A DNA stretch of 64,000 nucleotides from Ureibacillus aquaedulcis (GTDB lineage Bacteria; Bacillota; Bacilli; Bacillales_A; Planococcaceae). The DNA lies in contig NZ_JAUHTQ010000005.1 in the NCBI RefSeq assembly GCF_030418165.1, forward strand, positions 124,001 to 188,000, given 5' to 3'. The notes beneath the pieces were generated by a model. It saw only the letters and a program-made list of their open reading frames with translations, did not search any database and had not been told where the DNA came from. Shown piece after piece: positions 1 through 9,448 of the stretch (positions are counted from its first letter, which is position 1; each line of letters opens with the position of its first letter). Position numbers and translations under genes: made by a program.

Positions 1-556
1 TACCGATACCTGAAGTTTCCGGGAAGCGGATTTTGTTAACGCCCATTTCTTCTTTCAAGAAGTTGATTACTTTTTTCACTTCTTCAGATCCTTGAGCATA
101 TTCAATACCAGCATAGATATCTTCAGTATTTTCACGGAAGATTACCATATCAACATCTTCTGGTTTTTTTACTGGAGAAGGTACACCTTCGAAGTGACGT
201 ACTGGACGTAAACATACATATAGGTCAAGTTGTTGACGCAATGCAACGTTTAGGGAACGGATACCGCCACCGATTGGAGTTGTAAGAGGTCCTTTAATTG
301 CGATTAAGTATTCGTTAATTTTATCTAAAGTTTCTTGTGGTAACCATTCACCAGTTTGGTTGAATGCTTTTTCACCAGCAAGTACTTCTAGCCACTCAAT
401 TTTCTTTTCGCCGTTATAAGCTTTTTCAACAGCTGCATCGATTACGCGTGATGCTGCAGCCCAGATATCTGGACCAATTCCGTCACCTTCGATGAAAGGA
501 ATCGTTGGATTATTTGGTACTTGAAGTACGCCGTTTTCTACTGCAATTTTAGACAT
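1..556 (-). CDS. icd: Isocitrate dehydrogenase (NADP), N-terminal part, cut by window edge
   Basis: This gene encodes the TCA-cycle enzyme that oxidises and decarboxylates isocitrate to 2-oxoglutarate with NADP+. The reading frame opens with ATG at 556, eight bases after an AGGGAGG ribosome site, and runs off the left edge after about 185 codons. The translated part begins [20 protein letters not shown] and contains [12 protein letters not shown], the substrate-loop stretch [14 protein letters not shown] and [15 protein letters not shown], all typical of bacterial NADP-dependent Icd. It lies 78 bases downstream of citZ in the same direction, as in the citZ-icd(-mdh) operon of Bacillus. A perfect hairpin sits between the two genes. 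The C-terminal half is outside the window. Confidence 0.95.
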   Translation of the reverse strand, partial: MSKIAVENGVLQVPNNPTIPFIEGDGIGPDIWAAASRVIDAAVEKAYNGEKKIEWLEVLAGEKAFNQTGEWLPQETLDKINEYLIAIKGPLTTPIGGGIRSLNVALRQQLDLYVCLRPVRHFEGVPSPVKKPEDVDMVIFRENTEDIYAGIEYAQGSEEVKKVINFLKEEMGVNKIRFPETSGIG

Positions 557-582
557 AGATGTTGCCTCCCTATTTTCATAAA

Positions 583-610
583 TCTAGGACTGTGATTTCA
601 CAGTCCTAGA
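583..610 (-). promoter_or_regulatory. Perfect hairpin between citZ and icd
   Basis: Two 13-bp arms (TCTAGGACTGTGA and its exact complement) flank only two bases. It lies 25 bases after the citZ stop and 27 before the icd start. On the transcribed strand the 3' arm is followed by TTTATGAAAATAG, not a U-run, so it is not a standard terminator. A processing or 3'-end stabilising element, or a partial attenuator setting the citZ:icd ratio, is inferred. Confidence 0.6.
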
Positions 611-634
611 CAATTTTAACATATATTATAAAAA

Positions 635-1750
635 TTATCTTTCCTCGATTGATACGTATTTTTGCATTCCTGGTCCAACATATTCTGCACGAGGACGAAT
701 TAGACGATTATTCGCATATTGTTCTAAAATATGTGCAATCCAACCTGATGTACGAGAAACTGCGAAGATTGGTGTGAACAAGTCATGTTCGATTCCTAAT
801 GAATCATAAACTGATGCTGAGAAGAAATCAACGTTTGCTGGAAGTTTCTTTTGCCCAACAATCATGTCATGAATTTTCACTGACATTTCATATAGTTCTG
901 GTTTGCCAGTCAATTTAGTTAATTTTTCGCTCATTTCACGTAAATGTTTTGCACGTGGGTCGCCTTTGCGGTATACGCGGTGTCCGAATCCCATAATTTT
1001 TTCTTTGTTATCTAGTTTTGTTTGGATATAAGATTCAACATTATCAAGTGAACCAATTTCAGATAACATTTTCATAACTTGCTCGTTAGCTCCACCGTGA
1101 AGAGGACCTTTTAACGCACCGATTGCAGCAGTTACGCCTGAATATACATCAGATAATGTAGCTACACAAACACGTGCTGTAAATGTTGAAGCGTTTAATT
1201 CATGGTCGGCATGTAAAACTAAAGCTTTGTTGAATGCTTCAATTTCGATCGGTGCTGGTTCTTTACCATGTAACATATATAGGAAGTTTGCAGCATATCC
1301 TAATTCAGGTTTTGGTGCAACTGGTTCTAAACCTTTACGGATACGAGAGAAACCAGTAACTACAGTAGCAATTTTAGCTTGTAGGCGAATTGCTTTACGG
1401 TAGTTTGCTTCAGGAGACATTTCATCTGCTTCCGAATCAAAAACACCTAATACTGAAATAGCTGAACGAAGTGCAGCCATTGGATGTACTGTATCTAATG
1501 GATATGATTTAAATTGGTCAAAGATAGCTTGAGGTACTTCAGCATTTTCGGCTAATTCTTTAGTTAACTCTGCAAGCTCGTCTTTTTTTGGTAAACGTGT
1601 ATGCCAAAGTAAATATACTACCTCTTCGAATGTAGCATTTTCAGTTAAATCATCAATATCGTATCCAACGTATGTAAGTGTGTCATCGATAATTGAACTG
1701 ATTTTAGTTTCTGCAGCTACGATACCTTCTAAACCGCGTGTTGCTGTCAT
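635..1750 (-). CDS. citZ: Citrate synthase
   Basis: CitZ condenses acetyl-CoA and oxaloacetate to citrate, the entry step of the TCA cycle. The 371-residue protein is the usual length of the short Gram-positive type. Catalytic elements are visible: LHGGANE around residue 215, GFGHRVYRKGDPRAKHL around 255-271, and the aspartate-bearing stretch NVDFFSASVYDSLGI near 310. ATG at 1750 follows GAGGGAGCG by seven bases. A good SigA promoter and a cre-like site lie upstream, matching the CcpA-dependent catabolite control known for citZ in Bacillus. The gene heads an operon with icd. Confidence 0.97.
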   Translation of the reverse strand: MTATRGLEGIVAAETKISSIIDDTLTYVGYDIDDLTENATFEEVVYLLWHTRLPKKDELAELTKELAENAEVPQAIFDQFKSYPLDTVHPMAALRSAISVLGVFDSEADEMSPEANYRKAIRLQAKIATVVTGFSRIRKGLEPVAPKPELGYAANFLYMLHGKEPAPIEIEAFNKALVLHADHELNASTFTARVCVATLSDVYSGVTAAIGALKGPLHGGANEQVMKMLSEIGSLDNVESYIQTKLDNKEKIMGFGHRVYRKGDPRAKHLREMSEKLTKLTGKPELYEMSVKIHDMIVGQKKLPANVDFFSASVYDSLGIEHDLFTPIFAVSRTSGWIAHILEQYANNRLIRPRAEYVGPGMQKYVSIEER

Positions 1751-1838
1751 AAAAAATCGCTCCCTCTTTATAAAGATTTTAGTTGTAAGTGCTTTCTTTT
1801 TATAGCACCTAAAAAATTCTGCTCATGTGAACCTATAA

Positions 1839-1852
1839 GTAAATCGCTTACA
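1839..1852. promoter_or_regulatory. cre-like site at the citZ transcription start
   Basis: GTAAATCGCTTACA fits the CcpA consensus TGWNANCGNTNWCA except at the first two positions and also forms a GTAA/TTAC dyad. It lies just downstream of the citZ -10 box, covering the predicted start point, where bound CcpA would block initiation. ccpA itself is in this window. The site is judged by eye only. Confidence 0.4.
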
Positions 1853-1858
1853 TCCCAT

Positions 1859-1887
1859 ATTATAATAAATTTTGACGGCTTTGTGAA
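1859..1887 (-). promoter_or_regulatory. SigA promoter of citZ
   Basis: On the minus strand TTCACA (1882-1887) and TATAAT (1859-1864) are separated by exactly 17 bases, a strong housekeeping promoter about 110 bases upstream of the citZ start. Confidence 0.7.
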
Positions 1888-1997
1888 TGAAATTGAACCA
1901 AATTAAGAAAATATGGATTAGTTAATGAAAAACATGTTTAAAGGAGAGAAAAACGTCTCAAAAGAGATGGCAATTATATGAAATAGAGGTGGAAATA

Positions 1998-2966
1998 TTG
2001 CAAACTAGCAAAAAGAACGGTTTTCCATACAAAAAAAACATAAAATATTTAGTATTAATCTTATACTTTATTATTTTATGGCTTATATTACCTGTATCAA
2101 TAGCCATATTCTTTGCTTACTTTTTATATCCTGTCATCAACTTTTTTCATAAAAGTTTAAGAATGCCATACATAATAAGTGCTATCTTGGTTTCAGTAAT
2201 TATATTCCTTTCAACTTATGCATTCTTTTTTATGACCGTCCAAAGCATTATCTCTATCTACCCTGAAGTGAAGGTGCAAGTTCAAAATCTGGATATTCTT
2301 AATTCGGGTGATCATATATTGCTGGAAACCATATTCAATAAGTCGCTTTCCTATATTGATGGTGCCATTATGGGTCTGGCAAATATTTTGCAAGATATCT
2401 TGACTTATATCATTGAACTTTTTATTTTTATCGTTGCCTTCTTTTTCTCCATCTTCGAATCCAGAAAAAACAGATACTGGTTTTTCGTCTATGTACCTAA
2501 ACAGTATCGCGACGAATGGAAAGGTTATTTCTCCAAGGCAACAGGTCTTTTTGGATACTTTCTCTATGTTGAATTTCAACTATTTATCATTACTTTTTTA
2601 TTATTAAGCTTTGGACTGGCACTATTGCAGTTTGAACACCCTATTAGCAAGTCCTTTTTAATTTCGTTGGCAGATGCCCTGCCATTTTTCGGCATCGGCT
2701 TATTCCTGATTCCGATTGCCATCTATTTCTTTGTAATTGGAGAAAAGTTCCTTTGTATTTCATTGATCATCCTTTATATCTTTATACAGTTGACACGCCA
2801 GATCGCCGAGTCGCTATTATGGGCATCAACTTTCCATCTAAGAACTGTGCATACTTTCTTCATCAGCGCTGCCTCTATATTATTGTTCGGAGTTTACGGC
2901 ATATTAATTAGCCCGTTCCTGTTACTGATTGCAGTGAGGATTAAACAAAAATCTATTTATGAATAA
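1998..2966 (+). CDS. ytvI: YtvI-type AI-2E family membrane protein
   Basis: This is a polytopic membrane protein of the AI-2E/YtvI (PerM) permease-like family. Bacillus YtvI is annotated as a sporulation integral membrane protein, but its substrate is not established. About seven hydrophobic segments are seen, including a pair at the N-terminus (YLVLILYFIILWLILPVSIA), a long loop, and [18 protein letters not shown] near the end. The frame is open from GTG 1989, but AGAGGTGG at 1985-1992 lies over that codon and is ideally placed for TTG at 1998, so TTG is chosen (about 322 residues). This is shorter than the roughly 370 residues usual in Bacillus. Its 3' end overlaps the convergent fxsA by 14 bases. 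Confidence 0.75.
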   Translation: MQTSKKNGFPYKKNIKYLVLILYFIILWLILPVSIAIFFAYFLYPVINFFHKSLRMPYIISAILVSVIIFLSTYAFFFMTVQSIISIYPEVKVQVQNLDILNSGDHILLETIFNKSLSYIDGAIMGLANILQDILTYIIELFIFIVAFFFSIFESRKNRYWFFVYVPKQYRDEWKGYFSKATGLFGYFLYVEFQLFIITFLLLSFGLALLQFEHPISKSFLISLADALPFFGIGLFLIPIAIYFFVIGEKFLCISLIILYIFIQLTRQIAESLLWASTFHLRTVHTFFISAASILLFGVYGILISPFLLLIAVRIKQKSIYE

Positions 2967-3342
2967 TGAACACTTGGCCTTTTTTTAACTTGCTTCTTAA
3001 CCAGTAGTAGATTGCAGGCTTATACAATTTTCTTGTAAGTGGGATAATAAGGGTTATACCTAGGAAATCCGTTAAAAACCCTGGCGCTACTAATAATATG
3101 CCCCCTACAAATATTAAAAAAGTATCAATAATAGCCGTTCCCGGAGGATTTCCTTCCGAAAGGCTGTTTTGTAGATTTCGAATAGATTGCATTCCTTGCT
3201 TTTTTGCGATGATAACGCCAATTATACTAGTAACTATTATTAGCATTAATGTATTGAATACACCCAGCACTTTTCCAACTACTATAAAAATAGCTATTTC
3301 GACTAGGATGGTTGCTATAAAAGCACCTATCATTTTTCTCAT
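2953..3342 (-). CDS. fxsA: FxsA family membrane protein
   Basis: FxsA-family proteins are small cytoplasmic-membrane proteins; in E. coli FxsA is linked to relief of phage T7 exclusion, and the role in Bacillus is unknown. The 129-residue product has the family pattern: an N-terminal membrane hairpin (AFIATILVEIAIFIVVG and TLMLIIVTSIIGVIIAKKQG), then FVGGILLVAPGFLTDFLG and the IPLTRKLYKPAIYYWLRSKL tail. ATG at 3342 follows GGAGG by about seven bases. It sits between pyk and ytvI as in B. subtilis, and its last codons overlap the end of ytvI on the other strand. Confidence 0.85.
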   Translation of the reverse strand: MRKMIGAFIATILVEIAIFIVVGKVLGVFNTLMLIIVTSIIGVIIAKKQGMQSIRNLQNSLSEGNPPGTAIIDTFLIFVGGILLVAPGFLTDFLGITLIIPLTRKLYKPAIYYWLRSKLKKGQVFIIHK

Positions 3343-3428
3343 TGGTAAACCTCCATTTTTCGAATGAACTTCGGTAGTATTTATATACGATTTATAAGGT
3401 GATAAGTTCCAGTGGCTTATAAGAGATT

Positions 3429-3468
3429 AAAGGGGCACTCTCAATTAAGATTGAGGTGTCCCCTTTTT
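3429..3468. terminator. Hairpin terminator between pyk and fxsA
   Basis: A stem of about 17 bp (AAAGGGGCACTCTCAAT pairing with ATTGAGGTGTCCCCTTT) with a four-base loop lies 23 bases past the pyk stop. The T-run is five bases on the plus strand and three on the minus, so it probably ends pfkA-pyk transcription before fxsA but imperfectly. Confidence 0.65.
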
Positions 3469-3490
3469 ATAGGATATTCAATTCTTTGGT

Positions 3491-5251
3491 TTATAAAACA
3501 CTTGCATGCCCTTTATAAATTACACCTGTTTCTGCATCCATCGTGATTTCTTGTCCATGGCGAATTAATGTTGTGGCTTCATCTACACCTACAATTACAG
3601 GAATGCCAAGACTTAATCCAACGACAGCAGCGTGGCTTGTTAAACCGCCTTCTTCTGTAATAATTCCTGCACATTTGTTAATTGCATCCATCATTTCACG
3701 GTCGGTACCAACCGTTACTAAAATGGCATCCTCGGTATCGTAGCTTCTAGCTTCTTCAGCGTTTTTCACCACAATCGCCTTGCCGACTACAGAGAGCTTG
3801 CCAACACCTTGCCCTTTTGCTAATAAATCACCAATTACATGGACTTTCATTAGGTTCGTTGTACCAGCCTCGCCAACAGGAACTCCTGCCGTAATAATCA
3901 CTACATCTCCATGATCTACGTAGCCGTGCTTCAATGATTCATCTACTGACAATTCCAGGATTTCGTCTGTTGTAGTTACTTTTTGTGTAACAATTGGTGT
4001 TACTCCCCAAACAAGGGTTAACTTTTGAGCTGTTGAAGGGATATTTGTTATGGCAATGATAGGCACACCAGGACGATATTTTGCGATCATTCTAGCGGTT
4101 GTTCCACTTGCTGTAGGTGCAAGCACAGATTTTACCCCCAGGTTAATCGATGTATAAGCAACAGCTTGAGAAAGAGCTTCCGTCATTGTTGCCCCTTTTT
4201 CCTTGCTGCGTGTATTTACGATTGTTCGATAGTCCAACGAGTTCTCCGTATACTCGGCAATTCTATTCATTGTTTTAACAGATTCTACTGGGTAAAGTCC
4301 TGCCGCTGTCTCACCGGAAAGCATGATGGCATCTGTTCCATCAATAATGGCATTGGCAACATCGCTTGCTTCAGCTCGAGTTGGACGCGGATTACGCTGC
4401 ATTGAATCCAGCATTTGCGTCGCAGTAATTACCGGCTTGCCTACCAAGTTGCATTTTCTAATAAGTGTCTTTTGAACAAGCGGCACTTCTTCTGCCGGTA
4501 TTTCAACCCCCAAGTCTCCTCGTGCAACCATCAATCCATCCGAAACTTGAATAATTTCATCAATATGATCGACACCTTCTTGGTTTTCGATCTTAGGTAT
4601 GATTTGAATGTGACTGCCATTATTTGATTCAAGCAATTCACGGATTTCAAGCACGTCTTTGGCAGTACGAACAAAAGAAGCGGCAATAAAATCAACACCT
4701 TGCTCGATACCAAATAAAATATCCTGTGCATCCTTTTCCGTGATTCCGGGAAGTTTTACAGATACACCGGGTACGTTTACACCTTTTTTATTTTTCAAAA
4801 GACCGGCATTTTCAACAATTGTATGGATCAGACCTTTTTCCAAATCTTTTGCCAACACACGAAGTTCGATCAAACCATCGTCCAAAAGAATTCGATCGTT
4901 CTGGTCAACGTCTTCAATCAAGTTTTCATACGTAACAGAGAAGCAGTTTTCATTCCCTACTACCTCGGTCATCGAAATGTCGATGACTTGTCCTTGCTGA
5001 AGGTGCAGCTCACCGTTTTCCATTGTATGAGTTCGAATTTCGGGACCCTTTGTATCTAGCAAAATTCCTACTGTTTTATTCAGTTTTTGAGCTACTTCTC
5101 GAATTGTTGCGATTCGAACTGCATGTTCTTCGTGATTCCCGTGGGAAAAGTTTAATCTGGCTACATTCATGCCTGCTTCCATTAGTTTGGTAAGCATTTC
5201 ACTCGATTCACTAGCTGGACCTATAGTACAAACGATTTTTGTTTTTCTCAT
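3491..5251 (-). CDS. pyk: Pyruvate kinase with C-terminal PEP-utilizer-like domain
   Basis: Pyruvate kinase transfers phosphate from phosphoenolpyruvate to ADP, the last step of glycolysis. The 586-residue protein has the classic core ([14 protein letters not shown] at the start, the active-site barrel with [12 protein letters not shown] and TATQMLDSM, then [15 protein letters not shown]). It also has the extra C-terminal domain of about 110 residues found in Bacillus-type enzymes, with the PEP-synthase-like motif [19 protein letters not shown] lacking a separate function here. ATG at 5251 follows GGAGAG. It lies 23 bases after pfkA, forming the pfkA-pyk operon. Confidence 0.97.
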   Translation of the reverse strand: MRKTKIVCTIGPASESSEMLTKLMEAGMNVARLNFSHGNHEEHAVRIATIREVAQKLNKTVGILLDTKGPEIRTHTMENGELHLQQGQVIDISMTEVVGNENCFSVTYENLIEDVDQNDRILLDDGLIELRVLAKDLEKGLIHTIVENAGLLKNKKGVNVPGVSVKLPGITEKDAQDILFGIEQGVDFIAASFVRTAKDVLEIRELLESNNGSHIQIIPKIENQEGVDHIDEIIQVSDGLMVARGDLGVEIPAEEVPLVQKTLIRKCNLVGKPVITATQMLDSMQRNPRPTRAEASDVANAIIDGTDAIMLSGETAAGLYPVESVKTMNRIAEYTENSLDYRTIVNTRSKEKGATMTEALSQAVAYTSINLGVKSVLAPTASGTTARMIAKYRPGVPIIAITNIPSTAQKLTLVWGVTPIVTQKVTTTDEILELSVDESLKHGYVDHGDVVIITAGVPVGEAGTTNLMKVHVIGDLLAKGQGVGKLSVVGKAIVVKNAEEARSYDTEDAILVTVGTDREMMDAINKCAGIITEEGGLTSHAAVVGLSLGIPVIVGVDEATTLIRHGQEITMDAETGVIYKGHASVL

Positions 5252-5274
5252 AGTTTTCTCTCCGTTTACTTTAG

Positions 5275-6612
<1,338 letters not shown>

Positions 6613-6646
6613 AAAAAAAACGACAAAACCCAAATTGGATTTTGCC
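6613..6646 (-). terminator. Terminator of the gntR-accD-accA operon
   Basis: Read on the minus strand, GGCAAAATCC pairs with GGGTTTTGTC (two G-U pairs) around a five-base loop and is followed by G and eight T. It lies 43 bases after the accA stop. Confidence 0.8.
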
Positions 6647-6688
6647 ATTGTTTCAATTATTTATCTAGATATGAGCCATCTCATTCTA

Positions 6689-7654
6689 TCAGTTAACTTC
6701 TTCTTCAATGAATTCGCCTATTTTTCTAAACTTATCATAACGATCTTCGATAAGTTCCGTCTCTGATAAAGGACATAATTCAGATAATGCGTTGTTTAAA
6801 CAATTTTTTAATTCCAGCGCTTGAGCTTGTACATCTCTGTGTGCTCCCCCAGCAACTTCAATGACAATCCCATCAATAATACCCATCTCTTTTAGATCAA
6901 AGGCAGTTATCTTCATGGCCTCAGCTGCTTGTTTAGCCAAAGATGCATCTTTCCAAAGGATTGACGCCGCACCTTCCGGAGAGATAACGGAATATGTTGA
7001 ATTCTCAAGCATATATATTTTATTTGCAACCCCTAATGCCAAAGCTCCCCCACTGCCGCCTTCTCCGATGACAACACTGATTACCGGCACTTTTAGCCCT
7101 GCCATCTCAAACAGGTTCTTTGCTATGGCTTCGCTTTGTCCACGTTCTTCAGCCGCTTTACCCGGGTAAGCTCCCTTTGTATCAATGAAACAAATAATTG
7201 GTCGTTTAAATTTTTCGGCTTGCTTCATCAAACGTAATGCTTTTCGGTAGCCTTCCGGATGAGGCATCCCAAAATTACGTCGGATATTTTCTTTTGTTGT
7301 TTTACCCCTTTGATGACCGATTATCGTAATCGGCTGTCCTTCAAAACTTGCAATTCCCCCAATGATTGCTTCGTCATCCCCGAAAGATCGATCCCCATGT
7401 AATTCGATAAAATCAGAAAAGATTTCATTAATATAGTCGGATGTTGTTGGACGTTGTGCATGTCTTGCTACTTGCACTCTATCCCATGGTTCCATATTAT
7501 TGTAAATTTTTTCTTCTAGTTGTTTCAGTCTTGTTTCAAGTGTTTCAATTTCTGAAGACATATCGACTTCTGCACTTTTGGCAATTTCCTTCAATTCTCC
7601 GATTTTTTCACGAAGTTTTACAACAGGTTCTTCAAAGTCAAGAGACTTAGACAT
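6689..7654 (-). CDS. accA: Acetyl-CoA carboxylase carboxyltransferase subunit alpha
   Basis: AccA forms with AccD the carboxyltransferase that moves CO2 from carboxybiotin to acetyl-CoA, giving malonyl-CoA for fatty acid synthesis. The 321-residue protein has the family N-terminal helical stretch ([18 protein letters not shown]) and the crotonase-like core with [35 protein letters not shown] and [22 protein letters not shown] at 7654 follows AGGAGGAG at seven bases and overlaps the end of accD by eight bases, so translation is probably coupled. It is the last gene of the gntR-accD-accA operon and is followed by a terminator. Confidence 0.96.
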   Translation of the reverse strand: MSKSLDFEEPVVKLREKIGELKEIAKSAEVDMSSEIETLETRLKQLEEKIYNNMEPWDRVQVARHAQRPTTSDYINEIFSDFIELHGDRSFGDDEAIIGGIASFEGQPITIIGHQRGKTTKENIRRNFGMPHPEGYRKALRLMKQAEKFKRPIICFIDTKGAYPGKAAEERGQSEAIAKNLFEMAGLKVPVISVVIGEGGSGGALALGVANKIYMLENSTYSVISPEGAASILWKDASLAKQAAEAMKITAFDLKEMGIIDGIVIEVAGGAHRDVQAQALELKNCLNNALSELCPLSETELIEDRYDKFRKIGEFIEEEVN

Positions 7655-8519
7655 TTGAAACTCCTCCTTTATGGTGCAGCTTTACTATTGTTGCTAGTTT
7701 GTCGCGCATTTCTTTACGATGGAAAATAGCATCTAATTGACCATGTGCTAGTAAAAACTCCGCTGTTTGGAAATCTTCCGGCAGCTTTTCACGAACAGTT
7801 TGCTCAATTACACGTCGCCCGGCAAAACCAATCAAAGCTTGCGGTTCAGCAATGTTAAGATCCCCTAATGAAGCAAAACTTGCCGAAACTCCTCCTGTTG
7901 TTGGATGGGTCATAATCGAGATGAAAAGCAGCCCATGATCACTATGGCGTTTTAGTGCCACACTTGTTTTAGCCATTTGCATGAGTGAGATAACCCCTTC
8001 TTGCATTCGCGCCCCACCACTTGCTGTAAAAATTAAAAATGGCAAACCATTTTCAGTTGCTTTTTCAATCGCACGTGTAATTTTTTCGCCAACTACCGAC
8101 CCCATGGAACCCATTCGGAAATGAGAATCCATAATTGCAACAACTACTTCTGTCCCCTTAATGCTTCCCTTACCTGTTAAAACTGCTTCATTTAACCCCG
8201 TTTTGTGTGAATCAATTTCGATTTTATCTAGATAGGATGGGAATTTTAATGGATTAGAAGTACGTAAGTTTTCATCAAAAGACTCAAATGTACCTTCATC
8301 CAGCAAAATTGAAACTCTTTCCCATGCAGTCATTTTGTAATGATGATCACAATTAGGACAAACTTTTAAATTATTGTCCAATTCCTTAGTTAAGTAGATT
8401 TTTTTACATTCCGGACATTTTGTCATTAAATCTGCTGGAAAGGAGTTTTCTTTATTACGATCTACAATGACACCTTTTTGTTTCTTTTTGTTAATAGATA
8501 ATAAACTTCTAATTGCCAC
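7647..8519 (-). CDS. accD: Acetyl-CoA carboxylase carboxyltransferase subunit beta
   Basis: AccD is the zinc-bearing beta subunit of the acetyl-CoA carboxyltransferase. A four-cysteine zinc ribbon is visible at Cys35, Cys38, Cys54 and Cys57 (CPECKK ... CPNCDHHY), followed by the crotonase-fold domain with [20 protein letters not shown] and [17 protein letters not shown]. The 290-residue length is normal. The start is GTG at 8519, seven bases after AAGGGGG. It begins 18 bases after the GntR regulator and overlaps accA by eight bases, so the three genes are one transcription unit. Confidence 0.96.
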   Translation of the reverse strand: MAIRSLLSINKKKQKGVIVDRNKENSFPADLMTKCPECKKIYLTKELDNNLKVCPNCDHHYKMTAWERVSILLDEGTFESFDENLRTSNPLKFPSYLDKIEIDSHKTGLNEAVLTGKGSIKGTEVVVAIMDSHFRMGSMGSVVGEKITRAIEKATENGLPFLIFTASGGARMQEGVISLMQMAKTSVALKRHSDHGLLFISIMTHPTTGGVSASFASLGDLNIAEPQALIGFAGRRVIEQTVREKLPEDFQTAEFLLAHGQLDAIFHRKEMRDKLATIVKLHHKGGVSNV

Positions 8520-8537
8520 TGTTTTTCCCCCTTACAT

Positions 8538-9185
8538 TTATGATGATGAATTTTTCAAATAGTGCATCCAATTTTCATATGCGGAAGTGGCTTCTTTTTC
8601 ATAGCCTAGCTGTAATGCTTTTATAAGCATCTGAAGCAGCGGCTTTTCTTCCTCGGTCGATAGCTTCTTTAATGGAGTTGCACTGTATGCTACAAGCTGT
8701 AGCCATATTTTTAAAGCAAGTCTATTACCGGAAGCAATCATTAATTCTCTTAGTAATAGATCTCTAACGATTTCATTTTCTAGTTCTAGTTTCATAAACA
8801 AGCTTTCCCAAACTGGTAAGCTTCTTAAAGATTGTTCTGAACAGATGACTCTTATGGCTTCCTTTTCATGCATTCTTCTGACTATATGAACATCCTCAAC
8901 TGCCTTGTTTTCCTGCAGTATAAAGGATGCCAAAATCTCGACCAGCTGGTTTGAATGAACAGCAGATAAAAAGGTACCCCCGCCATGTCTTGTTTCAATA
9001 AGCCCCAGCAGCTCCAAGCTCCGGAGTGCCTCTCTTACTGAAGAACGGCCAACATTCAGTCTTTCGGATAGTACACGTTCTGAAGGTATTTTTTCTCCCG
9101 GTTTAATCCCCTCTTGCTTGATTAACTTCCTGAGTTGATTAACAATCTCTAAAAATACTTTTTTGTTTTCTTGTTTTTTATCCAT
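8538..9185 (-). CDS. GntR/FadR-subfamily transcriptional regulator
   Basis: This is a DNA-binding repressor-type protein of the GntR family, FadR subfamily. The winged helix-turn-helix is at residues 15-75 (KIPSERVLSERLNVGRSSVR, then the wing HGGGTFL); the C-terminal part is a mainly helical effector domain that would sense a metabolite. GTG 9191 is possible, but ATG 9185 sits five bases after GGGG and is preferred. The operator TGGTCTGACCA, the signature target of FadR-type proteins, lies on the promoter of this gene, so autoregulation with control of accDA is likely. An acyl-CoA or related ligand is only inferred. In B. subtilis the malic enzyme gene ytsJ occupies this position. Confidence 0.85.
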   Translation of the reverse strand: MDKKQENKKVFLEIVNQLRKLIKQEGIKPGEKIPSERVLSERLNVGRSSVREALRSLELLGLIETRHGGGTFLSAVHSNQLVEILASFILQENKAVEDVHIVRRMHEKEAIRVICSEQSLRSLPVWESLFMKLELENEIVRDLLLRELMIASGNRLALKIWLQLVAYSATPLKKLSTEEEKPLLQMLIKALQLGYEKEATSAYENWMHYLKNSSS

Positions 9186-9339
9186 AAGCACCCCGCATTG
9201 ACGTTAGGAACTAAAGGCATTTTATCCGTACAATGTAAATCACATAACAAACATTAGAAATTACGATTTTTTGCAAGACTAGAAAAAATTAATGAGCTCT
9301 AAAAAATTGCTTTTCCAAATTTAAAAGTCCTATCAGCTC

Positions 9340-9360
9340 AAAAGTGGTCTGACCACTTTT
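9340..9360. promoter_or_regulatory. FadR-type operator of the gntR-accDA operon
   Basis: A perfect palindrome has 10-bp arms (AAAAGTGGTC and GACCACTTTT) around one central T. Its core TGGTCTGACCA matches the FadR/GntR operator TGGTnnnACCA. It starts five bases downstream of the -10 box, so it covers the expected transcription start. Confidence 0.75.
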
Positions 9361-9364
9361 CATT

Positions 9365-9393
9365 AGAATACATAATGTTGTGCCTTTTGTAAA
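9365..9393 (-). promoter_or_regulatory. SigA promoter of gntR-accDA
   Basis: TTTACA (9388-9393) and TATTCT (9365-9370) on the minus strand are 17 bases apart. The -35 box directly abuts the dnaE terminator and the operator follows the -10 box. Confidence 0.65.
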
Positions 9394-9394
9394 G

Positions 9395-9424
9395 AAAAAA
9401 CTGTGCAACAATTGCACAGTTTTT
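9395..9424. terminator. Terminator of nrnA-dnaE
   Basis: CTGTGCAA and TTGCACAG form a perfect stem with a three-base loop, extended by A and T tracts on either side; six T follow on the minus strand. It lies 25 bases after the dnaE stop. Confidence 0.8.
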
Positions 9425-9448
9425 GTAATTATAGCTGTTTTTTTCTCG

